Shown piece by piece: positions 12,028 to 23,402 of a stretch of 64,000 nucleotides of DNA. The DNA is from Meghimatium bilineatum. Its lineage: Eukaryota > Mollusca > Gastropoda > Stylommatophora > Philomycidae. Each line of letters begins with the position of its first letter. Positions within the stretch are counted from its first letter, which is position 1. The notes under the pieces are model-generated. The model saw nothing but the letters and a program-made list of their open reading frames with translations, had not been told where the DNA came from and made no database searches. The translations under genes and the position numbers were made by a program. The stretch lies in assembly GCA_034231615.1 (NCBI GenBank), contig CM067298.1, positions 7,811,640 through 7,875,639 of the forward strand, written 5' to 3'.

Positions 12028-12185
12028 ATGAAGCTGACACCAAAGTCAGATGTATCGGAAAATTGACACAAATAAAATGGTGACACAATGAATTTCTGTT
12101 CTTTGAACTTTGCGCCAGTTGGAAATCTAGTAGGAACATCCCGCTACAAGAGATCCCCGATGGGAGTTTTAGAACAAACACACAT
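12028..12185 (+). mobile_element. SINE family 1 copy
   Basis: Shows the core (agtcagatgtatcgg), gacacaaataaaatggtgac, an altered ctttgaactttgcgcc in place of the usual ctggactacatcc, then gaaatctagtaggaacat, ctacaagagatcc and gggagttttagaacaaac. Diverged, without the GAAGAA tail. Confidence 0.8.
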
Positions 12186-12276
12186 GCAAAATATATATAA
12201 TAATGAAGTTAAATAAATAATTAAACATGAATATAAAAAGCAATCGTGTAACCAAAATAACCCACTCATAATAAAC

Positions 12277-13165
12277 TCATGTGTCACTTAACACCTTTTG
12301 TGTCACAAGCAGAACTAATGTGTCACTTACCTTTTGTGTCACAAGCAGAACTAATGTGTCACTTACCTTTTGTGTCACAAGCAAAACTAATGTGTCACTT
12401 ACCTTTTGTGTCACAAGCAGAACTAATGTGTCACTTACCTTTTGTGTCACAAGCAGAAATGATGTGTCACTTAACACCTTTTGTGTCACAAGCAGAACTA
12501 ATGTGTCACTTACCTTTTGTGTCACAAGCAGAACTAATGTGTCACTTACCTTTTGTGTCACAAGCAGAACTAATGTGTCACTTACCTTTTGTGTCACAAG
12601 CAGAACTAATGTGTCACTTACCTTTTGTGTCACAAGCAGAAATGATGTGTCACTTAACACCTTTTGTGTCACAAGCAGAACTAATGTGTCACTTACCTTT
12701 TGTGTCACAAGCAGAACTAATGTGTCACTTACCTTTTGTGTCACAAGCAGAACTAATGTGTCACTTACCTTTTGTGTCACAAGCAGAACTAATGTGTCAC
12801 TTACCTTTTGTGTCACAAGCAGAAATGATGTGTCACTTAACACCTTTTGTGTCACAAGCAGAACTAATGTGTCACTTACCTTTTGTGTCACAAGCAGAAC
12901 TAATGTGTCACTTACCTTTTGTGTCACAAGCAGAACTAATGTGTCACTTACCTTTTGTGTCACAAGCAGAACTAATGTGTCACTTACCTTTTGTGTCACA
13001 AGCAGAAATGATGTGTCACTTAACACCTTTTGTGTCACAAGCAGAACTAATGTGTCACTAAACACCTTTTGTGTCACAAGCAGAACTAATGTGTCACTTA
13101 CCTTTTGTGTCGCAAGCAGAAATGATGTGTCACTTAACACCTTTTGTGTCACAAGCAGACAGCTT
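12277..13165. repeat. Higher-order minisatellite: 183-bp superunits of one 39-bp and four 36-bp units
   Basis: The basic unit is tgtgtcacttaccttttgtg + tcacaagcagaactaa (36 bp). Every fifth unit carries an extra 'aac' (cttaacacc) and follows a unit ending in aaatga instead of aactaa. The aacacc landmark falls at 12291, 12474, 12657, 12840 and 13023, exactly 183 bp apart each time. After 13023 the order breaks down (two aacacc units in succession, then a gtcgcaag variant). All units are multiples of 3, so long frames run open on both strands. These are by-products. Confidence 0.97.
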
Positions 13166-13257
13166 TTTATTGACTAATCACCTCAGAGAAAGTCTGTATT
13201 AATTCAATCTGCCACATTCTTCAGAATGTATATGTGGAATAGATTCTCAGACTTCAG

Positions 13258-13350
13258 GGCATCTTCTTCTGTGTTCACTCTCAAAATCCAGAATGTCAGC
13301 AGGATTTAGTCCAGATAATTCACTCATTGATCAACATTCTGCCCAAGAGT
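13258..13350 (-). mobile_element. SINE family 2 fragment
   Basis: cttcttctgtgttcactctc and cagcaggatttagtccagat are the reverse complement of the family 2 3' end. A further family 2 piece (cctaatacatctgactacaa, gtgtcatggtttacag) lies at 13500-13560, out of order. Confidence 0.6.
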
Positions 13351-13649
13351 GAAAATATGTGGCACGTGATTGAAAAATGAAGTAGACCTATAGCTTAACT
13401 GCAATAAAGTACTCCTGCAGTTAAATAGGCCTATAACAGCAATTTGCTAAACTTAATTACAATTAAGTAGATCTATAGCCGAACTATAATATCTGCACCT
13501 TTCAGCCTAATACATCTGACTACAATATGGCTTTGGTTGTGTCATGGTTTACAGATTGAATCTCCATTGAGTAACTCCTTGTAGTGGGAATGGGGTTTCA
13601 AGTATGCCAAAAGCCGAAGGAAGTCTGGTTATGCCCTCCTTCATGTGAA

Positions 13650-13846
13650 AAGACCACTGTCTGACCTAGCAAGTTAAGACTAGTCTAAGAGACCACGGTC
13701 TGTCCTAGCAAGTTAAGAGTAGTCTAAGAGACCACGGTCTGCCCTAGCAAGTTAAGAGTAGTCTAAGAGACCACGGTCTGCCCTAGCAAGTTAAGAGTAG
13801 TCTAAGAGACCACGGTCTGCCCTAGCAAGTTAAGAGTAGTCCAAAA
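13650..13846. repeat. 39-bp minisatellite, 5 copies
   Basis: gaccacggtctgccctagca recurs at 13652, 13691, 13730 and onward at 39-bp steps. The first copy is the most diverged (gaccactgtctgacc), the last three nearly identical. Confidence 0.95.
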
Positions 13847-13849
13847 GAG

Positions 13850-14280
13850 ACTCAATATTTTCTATTGAGAGTTGAGACGAGATTATGAAAGCTGGCACTT
13901 CAGAGCCAGCAAGAACACACAACTCACTATGGCATGATGTTACTGTGTATACAACATGATAGGGAAAAGGACAGAAATGTGCAGTCTCACTAAAGCATTT
14001 ATGCACATGATGCCACATGGCCAAAGAGTATAGCACAGATTCACAATCCATGAAGACATCCGCAAATGTTGTGTACCTATGACAAGCAGAGAATGTGCAC
14101 ATGTTACGCTGGGTCTACCTCCACTAATTCAAGCCAATAGCACCCTATCAGCTACATAATCTCTGAGCAACTAAAACTCAGAAATAACAGGATATCTAAA
14201 TCCTAGATTCTAAATTATAGCTTTTTAGGGGGATGAAAATGTCACACATCACCCAGATCTCATGTCAGTTAAAAACCATC
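13850..14280. other. No recognisable gene
   Basis: Unique-looking sequence between an array and a SINE. It has a 90-codon minus-strand frame without recognisable motifs, which I do not call as a gene. Confidence 0.45.
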
Positions 14281-14284
14281 TACT

Positions 14285-14560
14285 CCTTTTTCTGCACTCA
14301 TTCTCAAACTCCTGTAGATTAGCAGGGTGTAGTCCGGATAATGGAATGCGCTGTGGTTTGGTTTACAGCTTATGGCAACTGCACCTTTTAGCCTGAAACA
14401 TCAGACTTCAGAATGACTTCTAAGTCACCGTGACCCTATATGACATTTGATAACAAACTTCACTCCCCCAAACCCCCTTAGTCCTCTCTTATGACATGCA
14501 TGGAAAGAACAGTGTTGCTATTCTTTGCTCCACTATCAGGTCTAGAAAACACAGGCGGAC
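14285..14560 (-). mobile_element. SINE family 2 copy
   Basis: In reverse complement it carries the family 2 order: a 5' part with acactgttc..tgcatgtcataag, the central block near ctgaagtctgatgtttcagg, then taaaccaaaccacagcgca, ccggactacaccctgct and caggagtttgagaatgag. About 275 bp; diverged. Confidence 0.7.
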
Positions 14561-14789
14561 CATTTATCCAAAACACCTTATAAAAAGACTATCCCAACTA
14601 TAGAGAAACTGCAAATTTTATATAGACTGGCACGTTGTGTTTAAGAGTGGAAGCTTGCAGTACTGTCATGTTGTGTTTAAGAGTGGAAGCTTGCGGTACT
14701 GGTTAGAAGACTCATCAGACTATAGCATGGCTTCTGATCATTTTGAACTACCAAGGAATGAGACACCCAACACCATCCCCAAAACATCC

Positions 14790-15095
14790 TTTGTCATCTC
14801 TTATGACCCCCATCGAGGCCAGAACCTTGAAGTGGTGATGGGGCTTAGTTCAGCCATCAGAGGCTGGAAACTAAGACTGGTCGGGCACTCCCACTCGAGC
14901 AGGACCATAGTCCGGCCCAACTAAGCAGAGTGCTGAAGACGGAGGCAACCAGCCAAAAGGCGCACAGATAATCAGGTTGCCACGCATAAAACACAATGGA
15001 AACATGTCTGCATCTAATAACAGTTATGGTGCCTGCCCTGTGGAGGACGTTCAGGCAGGGACGGTGCCGGGCCCTATACCTCGAAAGGGCTCAAC
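14790..15095 (+). mobile_element. SINE family 3 copy
   Basis: Shares gatggggcttagttcagcc, agaggctggaaactaaga, gagcaggaccatagtccgg, gtgctgaagacggaggca and aaaggcgcac with copies at 28098, 33100 and 44130. The central 'gctgaagacggag..ggcgca' is the same core seen in families 1 and 2. The 3' part is replaced by unrelated GC-richer sequence. Confidence 0.7.
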
Positions 15096-15664
15096 CTCAG
15101 TTACTGGGTGGGATACTGTATGAACTACAAAAGACAGTGAGTTTTATTAAGGAGACAGAATTGCAGATATAGACATGTTTCAAGTGAATGAAAGAAGAAG
15201 AAGAATCTCTTATGACATACATGGCAGATAATACTGTAGATATTCTTTGCTCCACTTTTGAAGGCTGACAACACACAAGAGACCCCAGAGGAGATCCTTC
15301 AAACCTGCCCACGCTTATATGAGGACCTCTACCAAATGTGGCCACAAAGAGTCATATCAGAGAACACATTCTGCAGAACAAAAGATTATTTTAACAGACT
15401 ATTTTATCCAAGAAATATAATATTGAACTGAGACAACAGCAGTCCACTGACAGAAGAAGAAGATGATTAAAGTAAAGTAAAATATTACATTTTTCACATG
15501 CCTTCTTAATGCCACAATGAAATCTCAAAACTGGAGATCAGTATGAACATTTACAAATGAACATTCAGGATGGCTGTTGAACATACATGCAGAAAACCGG
15601 CAAAATTAAAGAAAGTGTAGTAATATATAAAGTGTGCAAGATATAGCAGTGCATGATAAGAAAA

Positions 15665-15935
15665 GGATGGGCTACTCTTCGCAACAACTCCCAAAGTATC
15701 TCATGTATCTACTGTCCAGGCCATGTGGGAGTCTGGGGCAGCAAAAGAGCTGATGTGCTGGCGGATGGTAAAACCTGATGGAAAGAGCTGATGTACAGTG
15801 CATGGTAAAATGACGAGAAGAATCTCAGCTGAGTTAATTAGGGCAATAAATAGATACACTAAAAAGGGACGAAGAAAAAGTATGAAAGAGAGAATGTACA
15901 TAATAAGAGAATGATAGAAATATGAGTGACCAAGT
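15665..15935 (+). pseudogene. LINE RNase H domain fragment
   Basis: The plus-strand frame reads IYCPGHVGVWGSKRADVLA. This is the last conserved block of the RNase H domain in I/Jockey-type LINEs (PGH.G..GNERAD.LA). The downstream frame gives MTRRISAELIRAINRYTKKG. Isolated and truncated. Confidence 0.65.
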
Positions 15936-16054
15936 TAGAGGGGGAGAAAGTGTGATCTCAAGGGAAAGATCAGAAGAATTCAACAACCAACAGCTGACTG
16001 GGACACTGAGCTTATATACCTTTAGATGATTGATGGAATGGCAAGCAGAGCTTT

Positions 16055-17466
16055 ATAGAGAGCATGAGTTCAGTGATGCTGGTTCCACATCAAGAAAAGT
16101 GTGGTAGTTAGCTCAGTGATGCTAGTTCCAAATCAAGAAAAGTGTGGTAGTTAGCTCAGTGATGCTAGTTCCACATCAAGAAAAGTGTGACAGTTAGTTC
16201 AGTGATGCTAGTTCCACATCAAGAAAAGTGTGACAGTTAGTTCAGTGATGCTAGTTCCACATCATGAAAAGTGTGGCAGTTAGTTCAGTGATGCTAGTTC
16301 CACATCAAGAAAAGTGTGGCAGTTAGTTCAGTGATGCTAGTTCCACATCAAGAAAAGTGTGGTAGTTAGTTCAGTGATGCTAGTTCCACATCAAGAAAAG
16401 TGTGGCAGTTAGTTTCAGTGATGCTGGTTCCACATCAAGAAAAGTGTGGTAGTTAGTTCAGTGATGCTAGTTCCACATCAAGAAAATGTGGCAGTTAGTT
16501 TCAGTGATGCTAGTTCTACATCAAGAAAAGTGTGGCAGTTAGTTCAGTGATGCTAGTTCCACATCAAGAAAAGTGTGGCAGTTAGTTCAGTGATGCTGGT
16601 TCCACATCAAGAAAAGTGTGGCAGTTAGTTCAGTGATGCTAGTTCCACATCAAGAAAATGTGGCAGTTAGTTTCAGTGATGCTAGTTCCACATCAAGAAA
16701 AGTGTGGCAGTTAGTTCAGTGATGCTAGTTCCACATCAAGATTAGTGTGACAGTTAGTTCAGTGATGCTGGTTCCACATCAAGAAAAGTGTGACAGTTCA
16801 GTGATGCTAGTTCCACATCAAGAAAAGTGTGACAGTTCAGTGATGCTAGTTCCACATCAAGAAAATGTGGCAGTTAGTTTCAGTGATGCTAGTTCCACAT
16901 CAAGAAAAGTGTGACAGTTCAGTGATGCTAGTTCCACATCAAGATTAGTGTGACAGTTAGTTCAGTGATGCTATTTCCACATCAAGATTAGTGTGACAGT
17001 TAGTTCAGTGATGCTGGTTCCACATCAAGAAAAGTGTGACAGTTCAGTGATGCTAGTTCCACATCAAGAAAAGTGTGACAGTTCAGTGATGCTAGTTCCA
17101 CATCAAGAAAATGTGGCAGTTAGTTTCAGTGATGCTAGTTCCACATCAAGAAAAGTGTGACAGTTCAGTGATGCTAGTTCCACATCAAGATTAGTGTGAC
17201 AGTTAGTTCAGTGATGCTAGTTCCACATCAAGATTAGTGTGACAGTTAGTTCAGTGATGCTGGTTCCACATCAAGAAAAGTGTGGCAGTTAGTTCAGTGA
17301 TGCTAGTTCCACATCAAGAAAAGTGTGTAGTTAGTTTCAGTGATGCTAGTTCCACATCAAGAAAAGTGTGACAGTTAGTTCAGTGATGCTGGTTCCACAT
17401 CAAGAAAAGTGTGGCAGTTAGTTCAGTGATGCTAGTTCCACATCAAGAAAAGTGTGACAGTTAGTA
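16055..17466. repeat. 43-bp minisatellite with shorter variants, about 33 copies
   Basis: The unit contains cagtgatgctagttccacat + caagaaaagtgtggcagttag. Variants: an extra t (agtttcag), loss of 'ttagtt' giving a shorter unit (gacagttcagtg), aaaatg for aaaagtg, and attagtg for aaaagtg. The block with the aaaatg, short and attagtg units occurs twice in the same order (about 16740-16980 and 16990-17240), so it was duplicated as a segment. Confidence 0.96.
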
Positions 17467-17589
17467 ATGACTGATGATCAGATAATATAATGGAATGAAA
17501 GTGAAGTGGAAATTTCAATTGATTCAATTCAATCAACTTTGAATAAAATTTGTGCATGAACCATTTCATTGCAAAATTCATTTTGAAAC

Positions 17590-17850
17590 CTCTTTGTGCA
17601 TTCTCAAATATCTGCAGATTAGCATGATGTAGTCCAGAGAACAGAATGCGGTTTGTCATGGTTTACAACTTGGCTGCGATATTTGAATCTGTGCTTAACA
17701 CACATGACATCACCACAACATTTTTGGCCACTTTGAGCTGTAAAATGGAAGAGCAGACTCCACCCCCATCCAAAGCTCCTTAGCCACCTCCCACAATATT
17801 AATGGATCAGTCTTGCAATTATTTGCTCCCTTTTTGGACCCCGTAAACGT
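17590..17850 (-). mobile_element. SINE family 2 copy
   Basis: Begins with gcattctcaaatatctgcag, agcatgatgtagtccagaga, tgtcatggtttacaacttgg and ends with ttgctccctttttgg. This is family 2 in reverse complement, about 260 bp, diverged in the centre. Confidence 0.75.
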
Positions 17851-17966
17851 GCTGGTATTTTTGTGCATTTAATCTTTTGTGGAGTAGATACAAGTAGCTG
17901 CAAAAGCACTGAACTTCAAAACATATTTTAAAATCTTTTCTGGCAAATAAAGCGGTGAACATTATT

Positions 17967-19214
17967 AGCTCTTATGTGGGGTGCAAAGGGAACGCATTGC
18001 TCTAGGCGGACCCAGGGTTAGCAGATAACCAAGATCCCAAATGTACCTCCACGCGGTGCACCCTGGAAACAGAAATACAGCAGCTCGAGCTGATTCTGGC
18101 CAAATCATTTGGGGATCGTGTCCGAGAATGTGGAGGTAGCAGATGGAAAGAGATTTGACTGCACAAGAGACAGACAATATCTCCGACACCACCAGCATCA
18201 CCACATATAGCGACACTGTCGACATACAGTGAAGCAAGTCAGTCCAGTCCGAACATTGGAGGGGCGGCCAATGTAAAATGCACGTAAAGATAGATGCATG
18301 GCGAGAGACATATATATTTCATACCGAGTACAATGAAACAATGAAAGGGCAGAACAGCGCTAGAGGGCAGCGCGAACTGCAAATAGAAAGTGAAAAGTCC
18401 CTACGAAAGGGGAACTACAAGCTCCTTCAGCTCGAGTCGAGCTTCTAGTTACCTGTGTTCCTTACAGGCAGAGACCCAGACCCATCCATTGGCGTTTGGT
18501 AATGCAAGAAGACCTAACCCAACTCTAATGTCGAGCCTTCCTAAACCGGAAATATGCTCGCGAAGAGAAAGGGTTCCGTACTCGATGCGCTCAGGCACAA
18601 AAGGGACAACGATTTAGCCCTGGCCCAACTCTACTGTCAGGTTTTCCTACACCGGAAATACACTTGAAGAGAGAAAGGGTTCAGTACCTGATGGGCTCAG
18701 GCGCTATTGGGACAAGGACGCTCAGCTCGAGAACGCCTTGCTTTCAAACGCGTGGTGTGAGGCTCGAACTTGGACAAGGGGTACACGATGTCGGTGAATG
18801 ACACCTCGGCTAAGAGGGCGAAAGAGCCAGGGTCCAACTCCTCTGTTGAGTTCTTCCCCTTAAGGAACCAGGCTCACGGATGAGAAACGGTTCAGTATCC
18901 AATGGGCACAGGCACAGCACATCTAATTACACGAGGCAAGTTCATAGACAGTGGAACACCTCGTTCGAGTCAGACGATAGCAAAAAATCGTCTGGGCGAA
19001 GAGTCTCCACTACGCGTGCCTGGAGACAGATATAGAGGCTGTCACAGGCTAAGGGTAGCCCACCCGAATTGTCAAGGCATGCCGAAATCGGATGTGCTAG
19101 GCCTACAAGGCGCATAACGGTGGCACAACGTAATCACGCTCCCGGCGGAAATCGCACGGATATCCGTGATGGTTACAATGGAGCGAACGAAAAACAAACA
19201 AACAGCTCTTATGT
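17967..19214 (+). mobile_element. GC-richer 1.2 kb retroposon with 11-bp target-site duplication
   Basis: Bounded by agctcttatgt at 17967-17977 and again at 19204-19214. Composition is clearly less AT-rich than its surroundings. The 3' end is gaacgaaaaacaaacaaac, a short A-rich tail next to the duplication, as left by target-primed reverse transcription. Three degenerate internal repeats begin near 18517, 18625 and 18831 (ccaactct..., then gagaaagggttc or gagaaacggttcag, then gggctcaggc-like). Just before the tail, cgaaatcggatgtgctaggc plus caaggcgcataacggtggca matches the SINE core. Frames of up to 75 codons exist but match nothing I recognise. It could be a long SINE, a LINE 3' part, or a composite. 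Confidence 0.8.
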
Positions 19215-19689
19215 TTAATATAGATCCATCTTGGTCAGGAATTAGTTAAATCTTACAAGTAAAATACAATATAAACAAATTACCCGGTATGTGAATAAAT
19301 AATCTTATGTTTCATTGAATCCATGGGTACTTCTGAGAATAAGGAAACAATTATTTTCAATGTTGAAACTTACTGAGATACAAGGTACATTTTGTTAGAT
19401 AAGCAATGAGAAGAAATACAACACATTCAAGGAGATTTTGTGTAGACAGTCTCAATGAAACAAACTAAGTCATCATCAACATGTGTTGTCCTGCAATCAA
19501 GGTTGTCATATGTAGATACCTATTAATACTTATTTGCTTTTTTTCACAATAGCTATCAGCTATGTAAAAAATGCAAAGTTTCCTTTTAAATACATGTGAG
19601 ATGTATTGGAATATACACTGTGCCTGCATTTTTGCTTCAACCAACAGCATACCTAGAGATGATGTGTCAGTATACCTAGCAATGATATG

Positions 19690-19855
19690 CTAGCATCATG
19701 CCCATCACCTTTACTTTCCCAGACCTGGTATTCATTTTCTTAGGTTGGGTTCCCCAAAAAGCCATTGGTGATTTTTACCTTTCCAGTTGAACTAGAAACT
19801 TGAATTCAGATCACCAAACTATGAAACCAATGCACTAACCATGGCCTATCTAACC
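19690..19855 (-). mobile_element. tRNA-derived SINE-like copy
   Basis: In reverse complement a tRNA-like head reads ggccatggttagtgcattgg ... gaattcaagtttc, with A-box-like (TGGTTAGTGCA) and B-box-like spacing. A second similar segment lies at 20040-20200 (reverse complement gtagcaaagtagttacggca). They share a downstream stretch with ccagttaact or ccagttgaac. Confidence 0.55.
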
Positions 19856-20289
19856 CCATTATTTTTCCACTTCATTCTCTTCTAATATTTCATTTCCTTG
19901 AAGAAATGCTATTTTCCTCTCTTGTAAAGAAACTACTTTTCTTTCAAGCATCTTTATTTCTTGGTAAAAATGATTGTTTTGGTCACTGTCAAGTAAAGTG
20001 TGTATTTTCCACTTCACTGAGACATAGAGAGGAACGCAAAGTTACACCCACACTTTCCTTTGATCAATGTCAGCAAACCTGCCACCTTTACTTTTCTATA
20101 AGATTTTTAGACTTGGTAGCCTTCCGTGATTTTAAAAATATTTCCAGTTAACTGAAAATAGAACTGGCTTGGAAGACAGTGCCGTAACTACTTTGCTACA
20201 GAAGCACCATTTTGGTCAGTTAAAGAAAAATTACTTTGTACAGTATCACAATATTGAGATTCATAGACAAAAATCAGATACTGAACAGA

Positions 20290-20745
20290 ATATACAACAT
20301 GATGATGGTCTGTGAACACAACATACAACATCTGAGACAAGCTGATGGTCTGTGAACACAACATACAACATCTGAGACAAGCTGATGGTCTGTGAACACA
20401 ACATACAACATCTGAGACAAGCTGATGGTCTGTGAACACAACATACATCTGAGACAAGCTGATGGTCTGTGAACACAACATACAACATCTGAGACAGGAT
20501 GATGGTCGGTGAACAATACATACATCTGAGACAGGTTGATAGTTTGTGAACACACCATATACCATCTGAGACACGTTGATGGTCTGTGAACACCACATAC
20601 AACATATGAGACATTTTGATCAGTGAAAACAACATATAACATCTGTGATGTTGATTGTCTGTGAACAGAACATACAACATCTGAAACATGCTGATGGTAT
20701 GTGAACACAACATGCAACATCTGATACATTTTGATGGTCTAAATA
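20290..20745. repeat. 40-bp minisatellite, about 11 copies, decaying to the right
   Basis: The unit contains gatggtctgtgaacacaaca + tacaacatctgagacaagct. The first five copies (20290-20500) are nearly identical; the later ones become progressively diverged and vary in length. The gradient suggests recent expansion at the left end. Frames across it are by-products. Confidence 0.94.
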
Positions 20746-20884
20746 CACATTTAAAAATAGAACAAAGAGAGAAAATACTGGCCAGCTTAACCTCATGGCA
20801 TGGAAGATATTTTACAACATAAATGGTTAGCAACAGAAAAATGAAATGAAGTTGAATAAAAGAAAAAAGGTTGAAATGGCATTG

Positions 20885-21125
20885 AGGATTGATTTCATTG
20901 TATGTTGGTTTCCACATATGTACTTCATCCAGCTCAATGAATCAGCAAGCCGCCAGCGGAGATACCGCTTCAAGCACAGGAGTTATGTGTTATGAGAGGT
21001 CCCCATAGCTTCACACTATAATTACCAAAAGATCCACTTTAAAACAAGATATCACAAGCCAGGTTCAAACTCTAGACCTCTTGAGCACAAGGCAAATGGC
21101 TTAACCACTACACCATGGAGGAGAC
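20885..21125 (-). mobile_element. tRNA-derived SINE (SINE-T) copy
   Basis: Reverse complement starts ctccatggtgtagtggttaa, then gccatttgccttgtgctcaa, then agtttgaacct: a tRNA-like head with A box (TGGTGTAGTGG) and B box (GTTTGAACC). The body continues to gaagtacatatgtggaaacc and aatgaaatcaatcctc. The body is shared with 34185-34400 and 57510-57665. Confidence 0.8.
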
Positions 21126-21202
21126 ACACACAAAATGAAACAACGAATTAAAAAAACCACAAGCTCATAAAACAATAAATTAATTGATAGCAGTTTACCG
21201 TC

Positions 21203-21272
21203 TTCATTAAAGTTGACAATGTCTTCACTAAAGGTGACAATGTCTTCACTAAAGGTGACAATGTCTTCATAT
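21203..21272. repeat. 21-bp tandem repeat, 3 copies
   Basis: gtcttcactaaaggtgacaa repeats at 21-bp steps. The first copy reads cattaaagttgacaat. Confidence 0.9.
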
Positions 21273-22050
21273 ACCATACTCATTTGTCCTCATTTCACAA
21301 GGCACTGAATAACTTCTCAAAAATATCCATCAAACTCTACTATCTCATTCAGTTAAACCCCACTCTCTAACTTGTGATTCAAGTTCCAGAAATCAAACTG
21401 ATACTTGTTTATAACTATTAACACTTTCATGACCAATTTTGACGATTCATTAAAGAACCTTGCTGACAAATTTTGAGGATAGTCTAAAGCACTATAACAT
21501 CAGAAAAATGGGAATACCCATTGCAATAATGTAACTAAAAATAGCGTTTCCAGGAATTTATGCTGTGTAAAAATGGCTGCACTTGTGGAATACCAATATA
21601 GAAATCGTAGATGAGTTTTTATCATGAAATATCTGAGATAATATCGTATGATATATAGAAATTAATGTAAGTCTATCATTATGATAAGTAGCATTTTGCA
21701 CTTGAAATAACTCTGGAGCTTTCAAATTCATTCAGAAAGTGCAAACAGTCATTACAACACATAGAAAGTTTCAAGACTTTCTCGTGCTAGATCGATTTTA
21801 TACGAATTTTAAAAGACAGCGATGTGATTGTATAAAATTTTGTGTGCACCCTCGGTAATGGCGGATACGTGCGCTGTGGATTGCTGGTGAGCAAAGTGTT
21901 AACCCTTAGTATTCCGTCACTACACAAGACCATTTGCATTTGCTGAAACATCATACATCACTAGAATGACAGTATATATAAATATATATATACTGTAATT
22001 TTTACTGGCACTCCTTAAGAATTTAAAAATACAGCAAAAAAACATGTGCT
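21273..22050. other. No recognisable gene
   Basis: About 780 bases of AT-rich sequence. No coding frame; a short (ta)n-rich stretch lies at 21975-22000. Confidence 0.5.
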
Positions 22051-22054
22051 TGGA

Positions 22055-22515
22055 TTTTACAAGTCAAGATAATACTTCAATAAACAAATAATGTGTGTGC
22101 TTTTAAATGTTTTACAAGTCAAGATAATAACTCAATAAACAGAGAATGTACGTTACTATTCAATTTTTTACAAGTAAATATAAGGTAATATCTTGAAAAA
22201 AAAGGATGTAAGTACTACTCAAGATTTACATGAATACATGTTATCTCAACACACACAAAATTTACTTACTACTCAAGATTTACAAGTAAACATAATACCT
22301 TAACAAAGAATTTACAGACAATAAACAAAGAGTGTTCATACTAATCCAATTTCACATAGTACCACATAGTACCACAATAAACAAAGAGAATACGCTCTAC
22401 TCCATTTTACAAGTAAATATAACCCCTCAAAAAACAAAGAATATAACACTATTTCAGTATACAAGTAAATATAATATCACAATAAACAAAGACTGTACGT
22501 ACTATTTCAGTTTTG
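22055..22515. repeat. Degenerate tandem repeat with about 60-bp period
   Basis: The motifs tacaagtcaagataata or tacaagtaaatataa, then aataaacaaagaatgta, alternate six to seven times with variable spacing. It is an old, strongly diverged array. Confidence 0.75.
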
Positions 22516-22904
22516 TCATTTGTGTCAGTCGTTAATTACAATTTGAAGTACGCCAGCGTGAATGATAATCTGTCGAATTTTACAACAAAATTGCATAGCT
22601 CAAAAAGAAAGATTGGAAAAAGACATACATAAAACATAAATATGAAATGAACTTAATCTGTAGATCGAAAGCCATAAGTATGAAATTACTATACATTATA
22701 ATAATATACACTACATTGAATATTATCAAAGATCTCAATTCATTGGAGATTTAAATCTCAAACTGTTTTATGGATATGGACTGACCAAATTCTGAAAATG
22801 TGTTTCTGGAAACAAGTCAAGTTGTGAGTCAAACTGGTTTCCACTGAATAGACCAGGTTCAAATCTCATTCTATCTTCTGCTTCTTGTATATATAATTTC
22901 TTGC

Positions 22905-23110
22905 AAGCTTAAAGGCTGTCTGCGTGATAGCAAAGTTGATGGTGAGTTCACTTCCCAAGCCCACCCAACTTGTTGGGCTACGTGGTTCAAACACCGACCA
23001 TCCACATTGTACAAGTGACACGATTTGAAGTTTTATTATTGCCACTTTAAAATTCAACAATAGTTTTGACACAAAGTATTCTGTTCTCTGGACTACATCT
23101 TGCTAAACGG
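22905..23110 (+). mobile_element. Possible tRNA-like SINE plus SINE family 2 fragment
   Basis: cccaacttgttgggctacg, tggttcaaacaccgaccatc and cacattgta are shared with 45110-45260 (aacttgtcggactaggtggt, tcgaatgctgaccatccaca). GGTTCAAAC / GGTTCGAAT in this place could be a B box. It is followed at 23080 by ttctctggactacatcttgc of families 1/2. Moderate support only. Confidence 0.5.
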
Positions 23111-23184
23111 CATCAAACACAGGAGTAATTAAACAGAGATCCAGCATTCTTTAGTTGTCTTTGTCTACGAAGTCTGCATGGCAA

Positions 23185-23402
23185 TCAGGATCCAGATTTC
23201 TAGTTCACAGTGCAACTGGGATCTAAACTTCTAGTTCAAGGTGATACTGGGATCTGGACTTCTAGTTCAGGGTGCAACTAGGATCTAAACTTCTAGTTCA
23301 GGGTGCAACTAGGATCTAAACTTCTAGTTCAGGGTGCAACTAGGATCTAAACTTCTATTTCAGGGTGCAACTGGGATCTAAACTTCTAGTTTAGGGTGAA
23401 AA
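23185..23402. repeat. 31-bp minisatellite, about 7 copies
   Basis: Unit agggtgcaactaggatctaa + acttctagttc. Outer copies diverged, three central ones identical. Confidence 0.93.

Noticed and set aside
12277-13177. Open frames of 260-298 codons on both strands
   Set aside because: They exist only because the 36/39-bp units are multiples of 3 and lack stops; three frames are open at once, with no exon signals.
17978-19203. Bacterial contamination or host gene because of higher GC
   Set aside because: It is bounded by an 11-bp duplication and shares its 3' core with local SINEs; frames are short and show no domains.
20188-20917. Three overlapping minus-strand frames with VVFTDHQLVSD repeats
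   Set aside because: Overlapping frames through a 40-bp array; unit length is not a multiple of 3, so none is maintained as a repeat protein.
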